Counted from the stretch's first letter, positions 44,170 through 53,617 are shown. The stretch: DNA of 64,000 bases from Marininema mesophilum (GCF_900106775.1 NZ_FNNQ01000013.1:55852-119851); one strand, 5' to 3'. Numbers and translations: made by a program. Notes: generated from the sequence alone by a model not told the origin.

Positions 44170-44377
44170 TTTTGCACATTCCTTTACGGGTAACAACATG
44201 CACTACATTCATTTCCATTTTAACACATTCATATAGGGAACGGATCATGGTGCGAGTTGGGTAAAATTAGGCGAAGTTGTTTCACTGCCACAGATGCGAA
44301 GGAATAGACTAGGGATGTACACAGATAGCTCGCCCATTCATCTGACATATGTATCAGGCTATAAGGAGAGGACACCC

Positions 44378-45127
44378 ATGCGTAGAAGATATCGGCAAAT
44401 TGCTAGTAAAGCGCTTAAAACAAAGGTGATGCTATCCCATCAACCCTTGGCGGCTTATATTCCAGACACAAAGTGGTTGCATAAAGATGAGCTGATACAG
44501 ATGTTGGATCAATACCCGACGGTGTTTGTTAAACCGGATAAAGGGGGTGGCGGCTCAGGAATCGTTCGCATTCAAAAGGACGGAGACCAATGCGAATTAC
44601 GCTGGCGTAAAGAACGCCATCTGATGAAGATGAGGGATCTTTGTAAACGTTTGGTGAGGTTTCTCTCTCCTTCTCGTCAATACATTATCCAACAGGGAAT
44701 TGAAATAATGAAGGTGGATGGACGCCCCTTTGATATCCGTATCATGCTACAAAAGCCCGAGGAGGAGTGGCTCCTCAGCGGGATGGTAGCCAAGGTAGCC
44801 GCTCCAGGACAATTTGTGACAAATCATTGTAAGGGTGGAAGGCCTCTCACGGCAAAGGAAGCGATAATAAGGGCATTTGGTAAAGGGAATCCGGTCAATG
44901 AACAACTCTGCTCAAACTTACTTTCCTTATCCAGAATGACGGTGGATGTCTTAAATGCCCGTTTTCCCGGTATTAAGGAACTTGGGATTGATATCGGGCC
45001 CGATCAACAGGGGCATCCTTGGATTTTTGAAGTAAACACCCGTCCAAATTTTTTCGTGTTTCAACATTTGAAGCAACATCCAGAACAATATCGTCGAATT
45101 CTTCAACATCATAAACGATTGATATAG
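44378..45127 (+). CDS. YheC/YheD-type ATP-grasp protein
   Basis: A 249-residue ATP-grasp protein of the spore-coat-associated YheC/D family. PTVFVKPDKGGGGSGIVRI (about residue 46) is the ATP-binding loop, DGRPFDIRIMLQKP lies near 115, and the metal site GIDIGPDQQGHPWIFEVNTRPN near 210. ATP-grasp enzymes form amide or ester bonds; the substrate here is unknown. AAGGAGAGG before ATG 44378 overrides an earlier ATG at 44294. A Spo0A-type box follows at 45160-45168. Confidence 0.8.
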   Translation: MRRRYRQIASKALKTKVMLSHQPLAAYIPDTKWLHKDELIQMLDQYPTVFVKPDKGGGGSGIVRIQKDGDQCELRWRKERHLMKMRDLCKRLVRFLSPSRQYIIQQGIEIMKVDGRPFDIRIMLQKPEEEWLLSGMVAKVAAPGQFVTNHCKGGRPLTAKEAIIRAFGKGNPVNEQLCSNLLSLSRMTVDVLNARFPGIKELGIDIGPDQQGHPWIFEVNTRPNFFVFQHLKQHPEQYRRILQHHKRLI

Positions 45128-45159
45128 GAAAAAAAGAAAAACGGGAGAACTTGTCTCAA

Positions 45160-45168
45160 TTCGACAAA
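45160..45168 (-). promoter_or_regulatory. Spo0A box between the ATP-grasp and RHH-like genes
   Basis: On the minus strand TTTGTCGAA matches the 0A box exactly. It lies about 180 bp upstream of the gene at 45347. Sporulation-linked control is inferred. Confidence 0.4.
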
Positions 45169-45346
45169 ATCTTCTGTTGACTGTGAGTAGTCAGCATTGA
45201 TACTATATTTGGCAAAAGAAGGATTTGCACAGGCATAATGAGAAAAAAATGCGGTGCTGGCTTCTTTACTTTTTCTCTTGTAGCTGCAGAGGAATTGGGC
45301 TACAAGGGGTTGGACAAGTACCGACGATTTGAAAGGGGTTCTGAAA

Positions 45347-45961
45347 ATGACGATCACAGTAGGCGTTTATTTGGGGAAAAAAGATCGGTTCCTGCGCAAT
45401 TGGTATGATATCCTGCCCCGAGGTCAGTTCCCTCTGTTGGTTAAATACTGTATCCAATCCTATCTAAAGGGCGTATATTTTCCTTTAGATACGATTTGTG
45501 ACCGGGGAACGTTCAGAGAGCGGATGGGTGTATTACAGGAGCTATCCCCTACACAGCGGAATGTGACATTTACGAAGGAAGATGGGCCAATCTTTGATTG
45601 GGTAGATAGTGTAGATAACGGATATCGCAGTGAAGAGATTAAAAGTATTTTGAAAGAAACGATTATACATACTCTTTTAGAGGAACCTGAACGGGCTCCC
45701 CTGGCCCACCAAACCTATCGGAGACGATATGGTGGTCATTGGCAAGACCGTGAGGGAGCAGCGGCCTTAGAAGGACGTGAAGGTGTTCCTGAGCGAGGAG
45801 CAGCAGGAACTTATATGAATTCTGATGGAAGACAAGGTCCGATTCGTATCGAAGAACTTTATGGTGTGAAGGAACCATTATCACACAAAACGGTGAATGA
45901 AGTGGCTAGTGCCGAGAGAGAAGAGGAACGTCCTCCTTACACGCGCTGGGTAAATCGTTAA
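45347..45961 (+). CDS. Hypothetical protein with a ribbon-helix-helix-like N terminus
   Basis: A 204-residue protein that I cannot assign to a known family. Residues 2-40 (TITVGVYLGKKDRFLRNWYD, then ILPRGQFPLLVKYCIQSYL) look like a ribbon-helix-helix DNA-binding unit: a short strand, a helix, a turn and a second helix, as in ParR adaptors. The remainder is charged and Glu/Arg-rich, with little predicted order after residue 115. GAAAGGGG before ATG 45347 fixes the start over an earlier ATG at 45329. A strong terminator follows. Confidence 0.55.
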   Translation: MTITVGVYLGKKDRFLRNWYDILPRGQFPLLVKYCIQSYLKGVYFPLDTICDRGTFRERMGVLQELSPTQRNVTFTKEDGPIFDWVDSVDNGYRSEEIKSILKETIIHTLLEEPERAPLAHQTYRRRYGGHWQDREGAAALEGREGVPERGAAGTYMNSDGRQGPIRIEELYGVKEPLSHKTVNEVASAEREEERPPYTRWVNR

Positions 45962-45980
45962 GACGAAATTCCCACAGAAG

Positions 45981-46010
45981 AAAAGGCAACGGGTAACCCG
46001 TTGCCTTTTT
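45981..46010. terminator. Bidirectional terminator
   Basis: AAAAGGCAACGGG (45981-45993) and CCCGTTGCCTTTT (45997-46009) form a 13-bp stem with loop TAA. It lies between convergent genes and serves both. Confidence 0.88.
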
Positions 46011-46023
46011 GTAACTGTTGTTT

Positions 46024-46935
46024 TTAGGAGGATGAGTTATTCCCTAGAGCATCTCTTACACGACCAGCGGTACTGGTAAGGCGCTGGCGAGCAGACGCTG
46101 CATCGGTGTTTGCTAAAAGCATGACAATGGCTGTTTTCGTTTCACCGCCTGCTAGATCGAGGGTGGTGGATGCCTCACTTAATGGTACACCCGTAGCTAA
46201 GGAGACAATCTGCCGGGAGCGTTCATGCAGTTTTTTGTTCGTTGGTTTTAGGTCAACCATTAGGTTGCCATAGGTTTTGCCAAGGCGAATCATCATGGCT
46301 GTACTCAGCATATTGAGAACAAGCTTCTGGGCGGTTCCTGCCTTCAGCCGGGTAGACCCAGTGAGGATCTCTGGTCCCGTCTTTATATCGATAGCAATGG
46401 TAGCAAGGCGACCAGCAGGAGAGTGAGGATTGCAGGCAATCGAAGCACTTTGTGCACCGATATGTTTGGCGTGGGTTAAAGCCCCCATCACATAAGGAGT
46501 ACGTCCACTAGCGGATAGAGCGACTAGAAAGTCCGTTGGATTGAATCCGCTTACTTGTAGATCCTCTGCACCCTGTTCTGCACTGTCTTCGGCCCCTTCA
46601 ATGGCAAACCGTAAGGCGTGATCCCCTCCTGCGATAATTCCCTGCACCGTTTGCGGATCGCTGGAGAAGGTAGGTGGGCATTCAGAAGCGTCCAATACCC
46701 CCAGACGCCCACTTGTTCCAGCTCCAATATAAAAAATTCGTCCCCCCTTTTGTACAGCTTCTACCATAGCATCTACCGTTTGGGCTACTTGGGTTAGTTC
46801 TCCTCTTACTGCTTGGGGAACCCGTTGATCTTCTTGGTTCATTACGGATAAGATTTCCATCGTGGTCATGCGGTCTAACTCATAGGTGGCTTCATGTCGT
46901 TCTTCAGTAACCCAGTGAGATGTCTCCTTGTCCAT
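46024..46935 (-). CDS. murQ: N-acetylmuramic acid 6-phosphate etherase
   Basis: A 303-residue enzyme that removes the lactyl group from MurNAc-6-P to give GlcNAc-6-P, part of wall recycling. The SIS domain shows IFYIGAGTSGRLGVLDASECPPTF (near residue 55) and ALSASGRTPYVMGAL (near 140). MurQ motif DASECPPTF is complete. ATG 46950 overlaps the ribosome site GGAGG; ATG 46935 is chosen. It is 51 bp from murP and shares its operon. Confidence 0.94.
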   Translation of the reverse strand: MDKETSHWVTEERHEATYELDRMTTMEILSVMNQEDQRVPQAVRGELTQVAQTVDAMVEAVQKGGRIFYIGAGTSGRLGVLDASECPPTFSSDPQTVQGIIAGGDHALRFAIEGAEDSAEQGAEDLQVSGFNPTDFLVALSASGRTPYVMGALTHAKHIGAQSASIACNPHSPAGRLATIAIDIKTGPEILTGSTRLKAGTAQKLVLNMLSTAMMIRLGKTYGNLMVDLKPTNKKLHERSRQIVSLATGVPLSEASTTLDLAGGETKTAIVMLLANTDAASARQRLTSTAGRVRDALGNNSSS

Positions 46936-46986
46936 CGATAAATCCTCCATAAGAAAGAATCCCGCCGTCCTGGCGGGTTTTACACA

Positions 46987-48411
46987 TTAGGATGGGGAAC
47001 CGACTGAGCTGGCTGTTGCTGTCTTTTTGGTGGAAGCGGTATTTTCTTTTGTAAACGTTTGATCCATCGCTCGTTTGTAACCAAAGAGCCAGGTGAATAA
47101 GAAGCCGGCTCCATATGCGGCGAGAATACCGATCAAAAAGGTGAGAAGGTGACCTTTGGCTAAGAGGAAGGCTGCGGGTAGTCCAGAGACACCGATAGCA
47201 ATCGTAGCCGTTCCTAAGGCGCTTTGGATGGCTCCGCCTACAGCGGCACCAAGACATGCAGTTAAAAAAGGACGGCCTAATGGAAGGGTTACTCCATAAA
47301 TGAGTGGCTCACCAATCCCAAGAACCCCGACAGGCAATCCTCCTTTGATGACATTTCTCAATGTGTTGTTCTTGGTTTTTAGATAGATAGCAAGGGCGGC
47401 TCCTACCTGTCCAGCCCCTGCCATTCCGAGGATCGGCCAAAGAGGGTCCAACCCCGTCTTATCCAGCAATTCCATGTGAATCGGGATCAAGCCCTGATGA
47501 AGTCCAGTTATTACAAGGGGTAGAAAAGTACCAGCTAAAACGGCTCCAGATAAAGCGGCTCCAACTGTACCGCCTGCTTCTAGGAGCAGTTTGAGGCCAT
47601 CGGTGATTCCATCTGCGATGAAACCACCCAATGGTTGTAGGAGGATATAGGTGGCTAAGCCTGTTACAAGAAGGGCAAGGGTGGGAGTAACGATGATATC
47701 GATTGCCGCGGGAATGTAGCGACGAATATGTCGCTCTGCTACAGAGATAAACCAAGCGGCTAGCAATACCCCGATCAATCCACCTCGACCCGGTACAAGT
47801 GCTTCACCAAAGAGGGTGATTTTACCGATATCAGGGAAGATGATCAAACCACCAGCTATGCCGCCAAGTGCAGGCGTTCCTCCAAATTCACGGGCCGTGT
47901 TGATTCCAACAAAAATTGCGAGATATGTGAAGACCACTTTGCTTATCGCCGTTAACAACACGACTGTTTGGCTCTCAGGAGTGAGTCCAAATAAATCGGT
48001 GTGCAGGAAGACGTTGGTAAGGCCTAAGAGCATCCCACTAGCTACGATGGCAGGAATTAATGGGATAAAAATGCTAGCTAATCGTCGCAGGAAGAGTTTG
48101 AATGGTGTTCGGTTTTGATCTTGGATACTTGCTTTGACATCTTGTACCTCATCCGCTTTTATTCCTGTCTCCCTAGCCATATGTTGAGCGACTTTGGTTA
48201 CCTTACCTGGCCCTAATATGATTTGATATTGGCCTGCTGATTGGACAACACCCATGACATCAGGGAGTTCCTTTAGCTCAGCTAAACGAATTTTTTGGGG
48301 GTCCCTTGTTGTTACCCGAAGACGAGTCATGCAATGGGACAGGGAGGTTAAGTTTTCCTGCCCACCCAACAGCTCTAGGATCGAACGGCTCAATTCCTGT
48401 TCCTTCTCCAA
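46987..48411 (-). CDS. murP: PTS MurNAc-specific transporter, EIIBC (MurP)
   Basis: A 474-residue permease that imports and phosphorylates MurNAc. The EIIB domain (about 1-80) has the phospho-cysteine in SLSHCMTRLRVTT. The EIIC domain (about 115-460) has ten or so helices with GLHQGLIPIHMELLD and GIGEPLIYGVTLPLGRPF. There is no EIIA, which matches MurP of E. coli in length as well. The frame opens at 48540, but AAGGGGGAATTGG points to TTG 48411. Pairing with murQ supports the substrate. Confidence 0.88.
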   Translation of the reverse strand: MEKEQELSRSILELLGGQENLTSLSHCMTRLRVTTRDPQKIRLAELKELPDVMGVVQSAGQYQIILGPGKVTKVAQHMARETGIKADEVQDVKASIQDQNRTPFKLFLRRLASIFIPLIPAIVASGMLLGLTNVFLHTDLFGLTPESQTVVLLTAISKVVFTYLAIFVGINTAREFGGTPALGGIAGGLIIFPDIGKITLFGEALVPGRGGLIGVLLAAWFISVAERHIRRYIPAAIDIIVTPTLALLVTGLATYILLQPLGGFIADGITDGLKLLLEAGGTVGAALSGAVLAGTFLPLVITGLHQGLIPIHMELLDKTGLDPLWPILGMAGAGQVGAALAIYLKTKNNTLRNVIKGGLPVGVLGIGEPLIYGVTLPLGRPFLTACLGAAVGGAIQSALGTATIAIGVSGLPAAFLLAKGHLLTFLIGILAAYGAGFLFTWLFGYKRAMDQTFTKENTASTKKTATASSVGSPS

Positions 48412-48593
48412 TCCAATTCCCCCTTGTAAAATCAGAATATCACCTAGTATTGATAATACAAGGTACGAGTAGCAATCTTTAAACATGACAACTAGAGAAT
48501 GGTTCAGGGAGTTAATGTTAGTACAGAGTTTATCCAACAAAATGGAAAGACATAAATTCCGCTGGTCAAAATTTAAATCGATTTTTGACAGAT

Positions 48594-48602
48594 TTTGTCG
48601 AA
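48594..48602 (+). promoter_or_regulatory. Spo0A box upstream of the GGDEF-histidine kinase gene
   Basis: TTTGTCGAA is an exact 0A box, with a second, weaker site reading TTTTTGACA about 12 bp before it. An 8-codon frame with a strong GGAGGAGG ribosome site (48628-48654, MSKMESLR) follows. Together these suggest sporulation-stage control of the kinase. Confidence 0.45.
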
Positions 48603-48709
48603 AGAGAGATTTGGAGGAGGAAATTTGATGTCTAAGATGGAATCATTACGTTAATTTTAAAGAAATGAAACGGAGAAATGAATATCGATCCAGTCATTTT
48701 TGAGTAGGG

Positions 48710-50557
48710 ATGTTACTAAATCACGTCGTTTTTTTAATTTGGGAGAATATTGTTCGACGGAGGGTGAAATGGGGGGTTAAACCGTTGACCGACTGGCTGA
48801 TCACCCAGGGAGGGTATACGAGAGGGACCTTAGGCTTCATAGAAGGAAGTTGGGAAGCAACAGCGGCTTTGTTTGCTGTACTTTTCGGGTTAGTAGTAAT
48901 GAGGCATCAGTGGGCACCCAAACTTCCATATGGTCTCTACTCACTCATTGTACTTGGTCTCCTGATGACGCTGGATGCATTGACTGGAGATTGCCGTTTT
49001 ATGTGGGCGTACCTGGTTGTTTTAGGCATTTTGCATGACCAGGTGCCCATTCTGAAAACCCTGGCATATACGGTGCTATTTTTTACCGTACATACAGGGA
49101 TGAAATATGGACTTAATCTTGCTCCCAATCTAGGGGAGATTTCAACGGAAGGTGTTTTGTTTGCTTTTTTTGGTTGGATGAGTGGTTGGATGTATCGCGG
49201 TCATGCACGGGCAGAGGAGATTCAACAGGAGAATAGTCATCTATTGGACAAGGTGGATAAGGCTCACTCTCGGTTGCATGAATACATCGATGAATTAGAA
49301 GAAACTTCACGAAGGGATTACCTTACAGGATTATATAATTTTGGTGGATTACAGGAACAGGTGACTAAAAGCCTTTCTCGTTGTATGGCGACAGGTCATT
49401 ATTATCATGTGGTCTGTGTTGATCTTGTCGATTTTCAACAGGTGAATATGCGGGAGGGTATCGATGCTGGAGATCAGTTGTTAGTGCAGATTGCACGCCA
49501 ATTGAAGAAGAATCTCCCTCCTTTGGCCCAGGTAGCTCGTTATGATGGGGATCAATTTGTAGTTGGATTGACTGGTGATGAGTCGGCAATGCGTTTTTGC
49601 CTGGAGACGGTTGAAAATGTGATTGCTGGATTGAGGGCGGAGCGCTCCCTTGTCAATGTTTGTATTGGCACAGCGTCTTATCCTGGGGAGGCCCAGAGTG
49701 CATCTGAGTTGATCCGTTTGGCAGAGCATCGTCTTTCAATTGAGCAGAAGCGGATTCGCCATCAGGAGGAAGAGCGTCGTCGCCATCTTGAAAAGTTATC
49801 CGCTGTTGGACAGTTAGCAGCAGGACTCGCCCATGAAATTCGTAATCCACTCACCTCGATTCGGGGGTTTATTCAGATATCAGCGACAGAATCTCCTGAG
49901 GTGAAGAAATGGGAGTCGATCATGTTACCGGAAATCGATCGGATTAACGATTTATTAAAACAATTTCTCCATTTGAGTGAAACTCGTCCTGCTCGTCATA
50001 CGCTGTTTAATTTGGATCGCCTGATTGATGACGTACTTCAATTACTTAACCCAAAGGCAATTTTGATGGGGCACGACCTGACACCACAACCCCCTTCTTC
50101 ACCAGTGATCATTGAAGCAGATGCAGAGCAGATTAAGCAAGTGCTAATCAATTTGGTGCAGAACGGACTGGAGGCATTGGCGGACAAGGGAGTTGTTTTT
50201 GTTCGTTGGAAAGAGATGCGAGATCGGATTAGTATCCGTGTTCAGGACACGGGGAGTGGGATTCCACCGGAGTATATGTCACGGATCTTTGATCCCTTTT
50301 TTACAACCAAGGGAGATGGGTCAGGTATGGGGCTGTCCATCTGTCACCGCATTATTTCCGAACATGGAGGGCAAGTTCATGTAACGAGCCAGCCCGGAAG
50401 TGGAAGAGGGACAACCTTTAATATTCATCTTCCGATTCGCCAAGTGGTGAAGGATGATCATGGGGATGGGGACCCAGGAGGACTGCCCCCCAAATCAACT
50501 ACCAATCGGAGCGAGGTAGTTGATCGCCTAAATATGTTAAATGCCTCCCCTTCATAA
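48710..50557 (+). CDS. GGDEF-histidine kinase hybrid sensor
   Basis: A 615-residue fusion. About six membrane helices (residues 45-160, starting ATAALFAVLFGLVVM) resemble 5TM sensor domains. A coiled coil leads to a GGDEF-like domain (about 200-345) in which the signature is DGDQF, likely inactive as a cyclase. Then comes the H-box QLAAGLAHEIRNPLTSIRGF (near 370) and an ATPase domain with NLVQNGLEAL, DTGSGIPPEYMSRIFDPFFTTK and GMGLSICHRI. This resembles the sporulation kinases KinA-KinE in the catalytic part. No regulator gene is adjacent, so an orphan phosphorelay kinase is plausible. The start is uncertain. Confidence 0.78.
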   Translation: MLLNHVVFLIWENIVRRRVKWGVKPLTDWLITQGGYTRGTLGFIEGSWEATAALFAVLFGLVVMRHQWAPKLPYGLYSLIVLGLLMTLDALTGDCRFMWAYLVVLGILHDQVPILKTLAYTVLFFTVHTGMKYGLNLAPNLGEISTEGVLFAFFGWMSGWMYRGHARAEEIQQENSHLLDKVDKAHSRLHEYIDELEETSRRDYLTGLYNFGGLQEQVTKSLSRCMATGHYYHVVCVDLVDFQQVNMREGIDAGDQLLVQIARQLKKNLPPLAQVARYDGDQFVVGLTGDESAMRFCLETVENVIAGLRAERSLVNVCIGTASYPGEAQSASELIRLAEHRLSIEQKRIRHQEEERRRHLEKLSAVGQLAAGLAHEIRNPLTSIRGFIQISATESPEVKKWESIMLPEIDRINDLLKQFLHLSETRPARHTLFNLDRLIDDVLQLLNPKAILMGHDLTPQPPSSPVIIEADAEQIKQVLINLVQNGLEALADKGVVFVRWKEMRDRISIRVQDTGSGIPPEYMSRIFDPFFTTKGDGSGMGLSICHRIISEHGGQVHVTSQPGSGRGTTFNIHLPIRQVVKDDHGDGDPGGLPPKSTTNRSEVVDRLNMLNASPS

Positions 50558-50632
50558 ACCTGCTTTTGCTTTTGCACCAGGTTCTGCTTCTAGGATACAA
50601 TGAAGGAAGGAGATTGAAGGGGGCGAAGGATC

Positions 50633-51145
50633 ATGGGCAAGAAAAATTCTGGCTTTAATATTATCCGGGAGGATTCCACGACACATGGTGGTTATCATAC
50701 CGGTACACTTAACATATCTAACTTATCCGCTATTTTAGTCGATGGAGATGAGGCTCACATTGATTTAGGGTTGATCCATGCAAAGAGCAAAGCGGAACGT
50801 GGTATCAAGTTTAGCTCGGATCCTAAGGATGTACCCAAAGAGGGGAATCCCAAGGACTACTGGGTGGTTTGGGTAGCCATTGATCGGAAAGAAGAAGGTC
50901 CTTATTACGCAGGCCTGACAGCGTGCTCTATGACGGTTAATCGGGAAGCAAGGCGAGGTTGGAAAAACCTAGCCGAACACGTAAATCGTATGGATGATGC
51001 CCTAAAGCGGCGCATTAAAGTAGCGGGATTAGATGATCAACATAAGGGTGCTTTAAAGCGATTACTGATCGAAAATAATAGCGAGTGGTGGGAGAATGCG
51101 AGTCAGGAATTAAAGAGTGCATTAACCACAGCGGATGAAAAGTGA
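50633..51145 (+). CDS. ywhD: YwhD family protein
   Basis: A 170-residue soluble protein starting MGKKNSGFNIIREDSTTHGG, the conserved YwhD N terminus, with VWVAIDRKEEGPYYAGLTAC in the middle. Its function is unknown. It lies next to pbpG as in Bacillus, though convergent here, and ends before a long terminator hairpin. Confidence 0.82.
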   Translation: MGKKNSGFNIIREDSTTHGGYHTGTLNISNLSAILVDGDEAHIDLGLIHAKSKAERGIKFSSDPKDVPKEGNPKDYWVVWVAIDRKEEGPYYAGLTACSMTVNREARRGWKNLAEHVNRMDDALKRRIKVAGLDDQHKGALKRLLIENNSEWWENASQELKSALTTADEK

Positions 51146-51232
51146 ACGCTCTGTGAACAAAGTAATCTCTAACTTGTTCACCCATTTATCCAGGTGTAAA
51201 CTTAAAGCTAGGCTTCGGGATCGTAATGCTAG

Positions 51233-51279
51233 GACACTAAAGGGGCGGGTCCATACCCGCTTTTTTAGTGTCTTTTTTT
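51233..51279 (+). terminator. Terminator after ywhD
   Basis: Outer arms GACACTAAA (51233-51241) and TTTAGTGTC (51264-51272) enclose an inner GCGGGT/ACCCGC stem (51245-51260), then a run of seven T. Confidence 0.85.
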
Positions 51280-51300
51280 GGATGATCAATTGGTAAGATC

Positions 51301-51338
51301 AAAAAATGGTGGAACGATTAACCGTTCCACCATTTTTT
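51301..51338. terminator. Terminator overlapping the 3' end of pbpG
   Basis: AAAAAATGGTGGAACG (51301-51316) and its complement (51323-51338) form a 16-bp stem. The last codons of pbpG (W-W-N-G-stop) lie in the right arm, so coding sequence and terminator share bases. Confidence 0.82.
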
Positions 51339-53366
51339 GATGCGGTCCCAAAGGGAATGTAGACGTTCACGAGGAGATCCCGATGGAGCATGAACCGAGC
51401 AAAGCTGAGTGGGTTCCGTCCCTTTCAGGAACCATACCTTCTCACGGTGGGGACAAGCGGAGGAAGCTAAGTCTCCTGTTACTGGATCGACGATGGCTGC
51501 AGTCACTCCTGATGGGGGAGAGAAGTTTGTCGCGGGTGTGTTAGCCAGGGCTTTCCTCATATAGCTTCCCCAGAGAGCGTGGGTCAAGCGAGAGGTACCC
51601 GTAGGGATACGCTTGCCACGATCATAGCCAAGCCATAAAGTCGTTTCTAGATCAGGGGTGTATCCGGATAGCCACGAATCCCACTCGGTGCTCCCTGTTT
51701 TACCAACGACAGGTCGAGGGATCATCTGCTGTACATGGTGTGCAGTCCCTCCCGGGGCAAATACTCTTTTCAATAATTGTGTCATGACAAAGGCTTCTGC
51801 TTTGGAGATGATCGGCGTCGCGCGAGGGGTGTGTTGACCAATCCTGTTACCATCCGCATCTTCAATGCTATGAATAGCAAAGGGCTGATTTTGTACACCC
51901 CCATTGGCGAGCGTAGCATAAACCTTGGCCATCTCCATGGGCTGAACAGGGCTGGTGCCGAGGGCGAGGGAAGGGACGGCCCGCAAAGGGCTGTTGATCC
52001 CCATGCGATTACCAAGGGCTGTGGTTTGTGTCGCATCGGTCTCCAATAAAGTATGGACAGCGTAAATATTATCTGAGGTAGCAATTGCTTCTAGCATGGT
52101 GATCGGCCGATGGAAGTAATGATTGTGATAATTTGTAGGGGCATAGTTCTCCCCATTTACTTGAAATACAGTGGGATTACTGTTAAAGCGTGTCAAGGGG
52201 GTATATCCTTGTTCTAGTGCAGTGAGATAGAGAAGCGGTTTAAAGGTAGAACCAGGTTGGCGATGGGCAAATACACGGTTGTATTGGGATTGAGTATAAT
52301 CTTTACCTCCAACCATTGCCAGGATGGCCCCTGTTTTAGGGTTTATACTGATTAACGCTCCTTCCATTCCCTTCGGAATATAATGAGCAACGCCTTTTTC
52401 TGCTTCTCGTTGTCTGCGAGCATCGAGGGTGGTGTGAATGGTTAATCCACCACTTCGTACCTGTGCTTCACTCAAACCGTATTCGTTGATTGCTGAGCGG
52501 ATCACATAATCACGAAACCAAGGGGCGCGAGCAGGTGTTGGTTTAGGGAGAGGTCCATAGGTAAGGGAAGCGCTCTTGGCAACTGATGCTTGTTGGCGTG
52601 TGATCTTTTTTGTCGCCACCATGCGAGCTAAGATGGTCTCCTGCCGCTTTTTGGCACGTGTAGGGTTATCGAGGGGAGAGTAGTACCCTGGACCGCGGGG
52701 AATCCCTGCCAACATCGCGCTTTCTGCAAGGGTTAATGAGCGGGCCGGTTTGTGAAAATAAAGCTGGGCAGCGCTCTCTACCCCGTAGGCTCCATGGCCG
52801 TAGTAGATTTTATTAAGGTACATCTCTAGGATCGAGTGCTTTGTGAAATGAAGTTCCAACTGCGTGGTGAGAATCGCTTCCTTCCATTTACGATTCCATG
52901 TTCGATCATGGGTGAGATAGAGGTTACGAGCCAACTGTTGCGTGATGGTACTAGCACCCTGAGCGATCCGGCCTTCTTTGAGGTTGACCAAAGCAGCACG
53001 TACGATTCCCCGAAAGGAGAAACCTCGATGGGTAAAAAAGTGCAGGTCTTCTGCGGCAAGTGTCGCCTGGATCAGTTCTTTGGGGAGCTTTTCTAAACGG
53101 ACCGGATCCCGGTGCTCCCCTGCATCCAATTGGTCGATTACTTTCCCTCCGCTGTCCACAATCTTTGTAGTGATGCCGATAGGTGGGGGTGGAAGAGGAC
53201 GAGACTTGAGATAGAGCATAGTAACGAGGACGATGGCTGCTGAGGTGATAAGGCAGATTCCTAGAAGGCGTAGGACCTTACGACCGATATTCCACCAACG
53301 GCCTATAGGAATCTCATCCCATCCCGTAGGATCGGGCGGTAGTGTGCGATTGATATCGTCCCCCAT
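51318..53366 (-). CDS. pbpG: Bifunctional (class A) penicillin-binding protein, PbpG-like
   Basis: A 682-residue class A PBP. After one membrane helix (about residues 33-54) is the GT51 glycosyltransferase with AAEDLHFFTHRGFSFRGI (near 106) and GASTITQQLARNLYLT (near 137). The transpeptidase follows with the active Ser in HRQPGSTFKPLLYL (near 375), SDN in ATSDNIYAV and KTGSTEWDSW (KTG motif, near 562). The position beside ywhD and speE matches pbpG (ywhE) of Bacillus, a spore-cortex-related PBP. A forespore-type promoter is present upstream. Confidence 0.92.
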   Translation of the reverse strand: MGDDINRTLPPDPTGWDEIPIGRWWNIGRKVLRLLGICLITSAAIVLVTMLYLKSRPLPPPPIGITTKIVDSGGKVIDQLDAGEHRDPVRLEKLPKELIQATLAAEDLHFFTHRGFSFRGIVRAALVNLKEGRIAQGASTITQQLARNLYLTHDRTWNRKWKEAILTTQLELHFTKHSILEMYLNKIYYGHGAYGVESAAQLYFHKPARSLTLAESAMLAGIPRGPGYYSPLDNPTRAKKRQETILARMVATKKITRQQASVAKSASLTYGPLPKPTPARAPWFRDYVIRSAINEYGLSEAQVRSGGLTIHTTLDARRQREAEKGVAHYIPKGMEGALISINPKTGAILAMVGGKDYTQSQYNRVFAHRQPGSTFKPLLYLTALEQGYTPLTRFNSNPTVFQVNGENYAPTNYHNHYFHRPITMLEAIATSDNIYAVHTLLETDATQTTALGNRMGINSPLRAVPSLALGTSPVQPMEMAKVYATLANGGVQNQPFAIHSIEDADGNRIGQHTPRATPIISKAEAFVMTQLLKRVFAPGGTAHHVQQMIPRPVVGKTGSTEWDSWLSGYTPDLETTLWLGYDRGKRIPTGTSRLTHALWGSYMRKALANTPATNFSPPSGVTAAIVDPVTGDLASSACPHREKVWFLKGTEPTQLCSVHAPSGSPRERLHSLWDRIKKWWNG

Positions 53367-53443
53367 TGATGTTCCCCCTTACTGTCGCAATTGCTGAACT
53401 GGATGAGAGGGGTTGGAAAACGCCCTCACTTGGTAATCCTTGT

Positions 53444-53473
53444 TAGTATGAGGGTGGGTTTCCGATGTTATGC
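53444..53473 (-). promoter_or_regulatory. Forespore sigma F/G promoter for pbpG
   Basis: On the minus strand GCATA (53469-53473), an 18-base spacer and CATACTA (53444-53450) match the SigG/SigF pattern GHATR-N18-CATWHTA fully. It lies about 80 bp upstream of pbpG. This agrees with the known forespore expression of pbpG in Bacillus. Confidence 0.7.
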
Positions 53474-53617
53474 GGAGAAAGGCTAAAACGCTCTTCGTGA
53501 AGATTGCGAATTTCATAGGAGATACATGATTGTCTGCTTGGGTGGATTGCTTTATTCTATAGTAAGGTTCTCTTGGGAACGTTGATTCACGGTAGGCCTA
53601 GACGGAGGAGATAAATT

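Noticed and set aside
47459..47755. 98-residue minus-strand frame inside murP
   Set aside because: Out-of-frame shadow on the same strand as murP.
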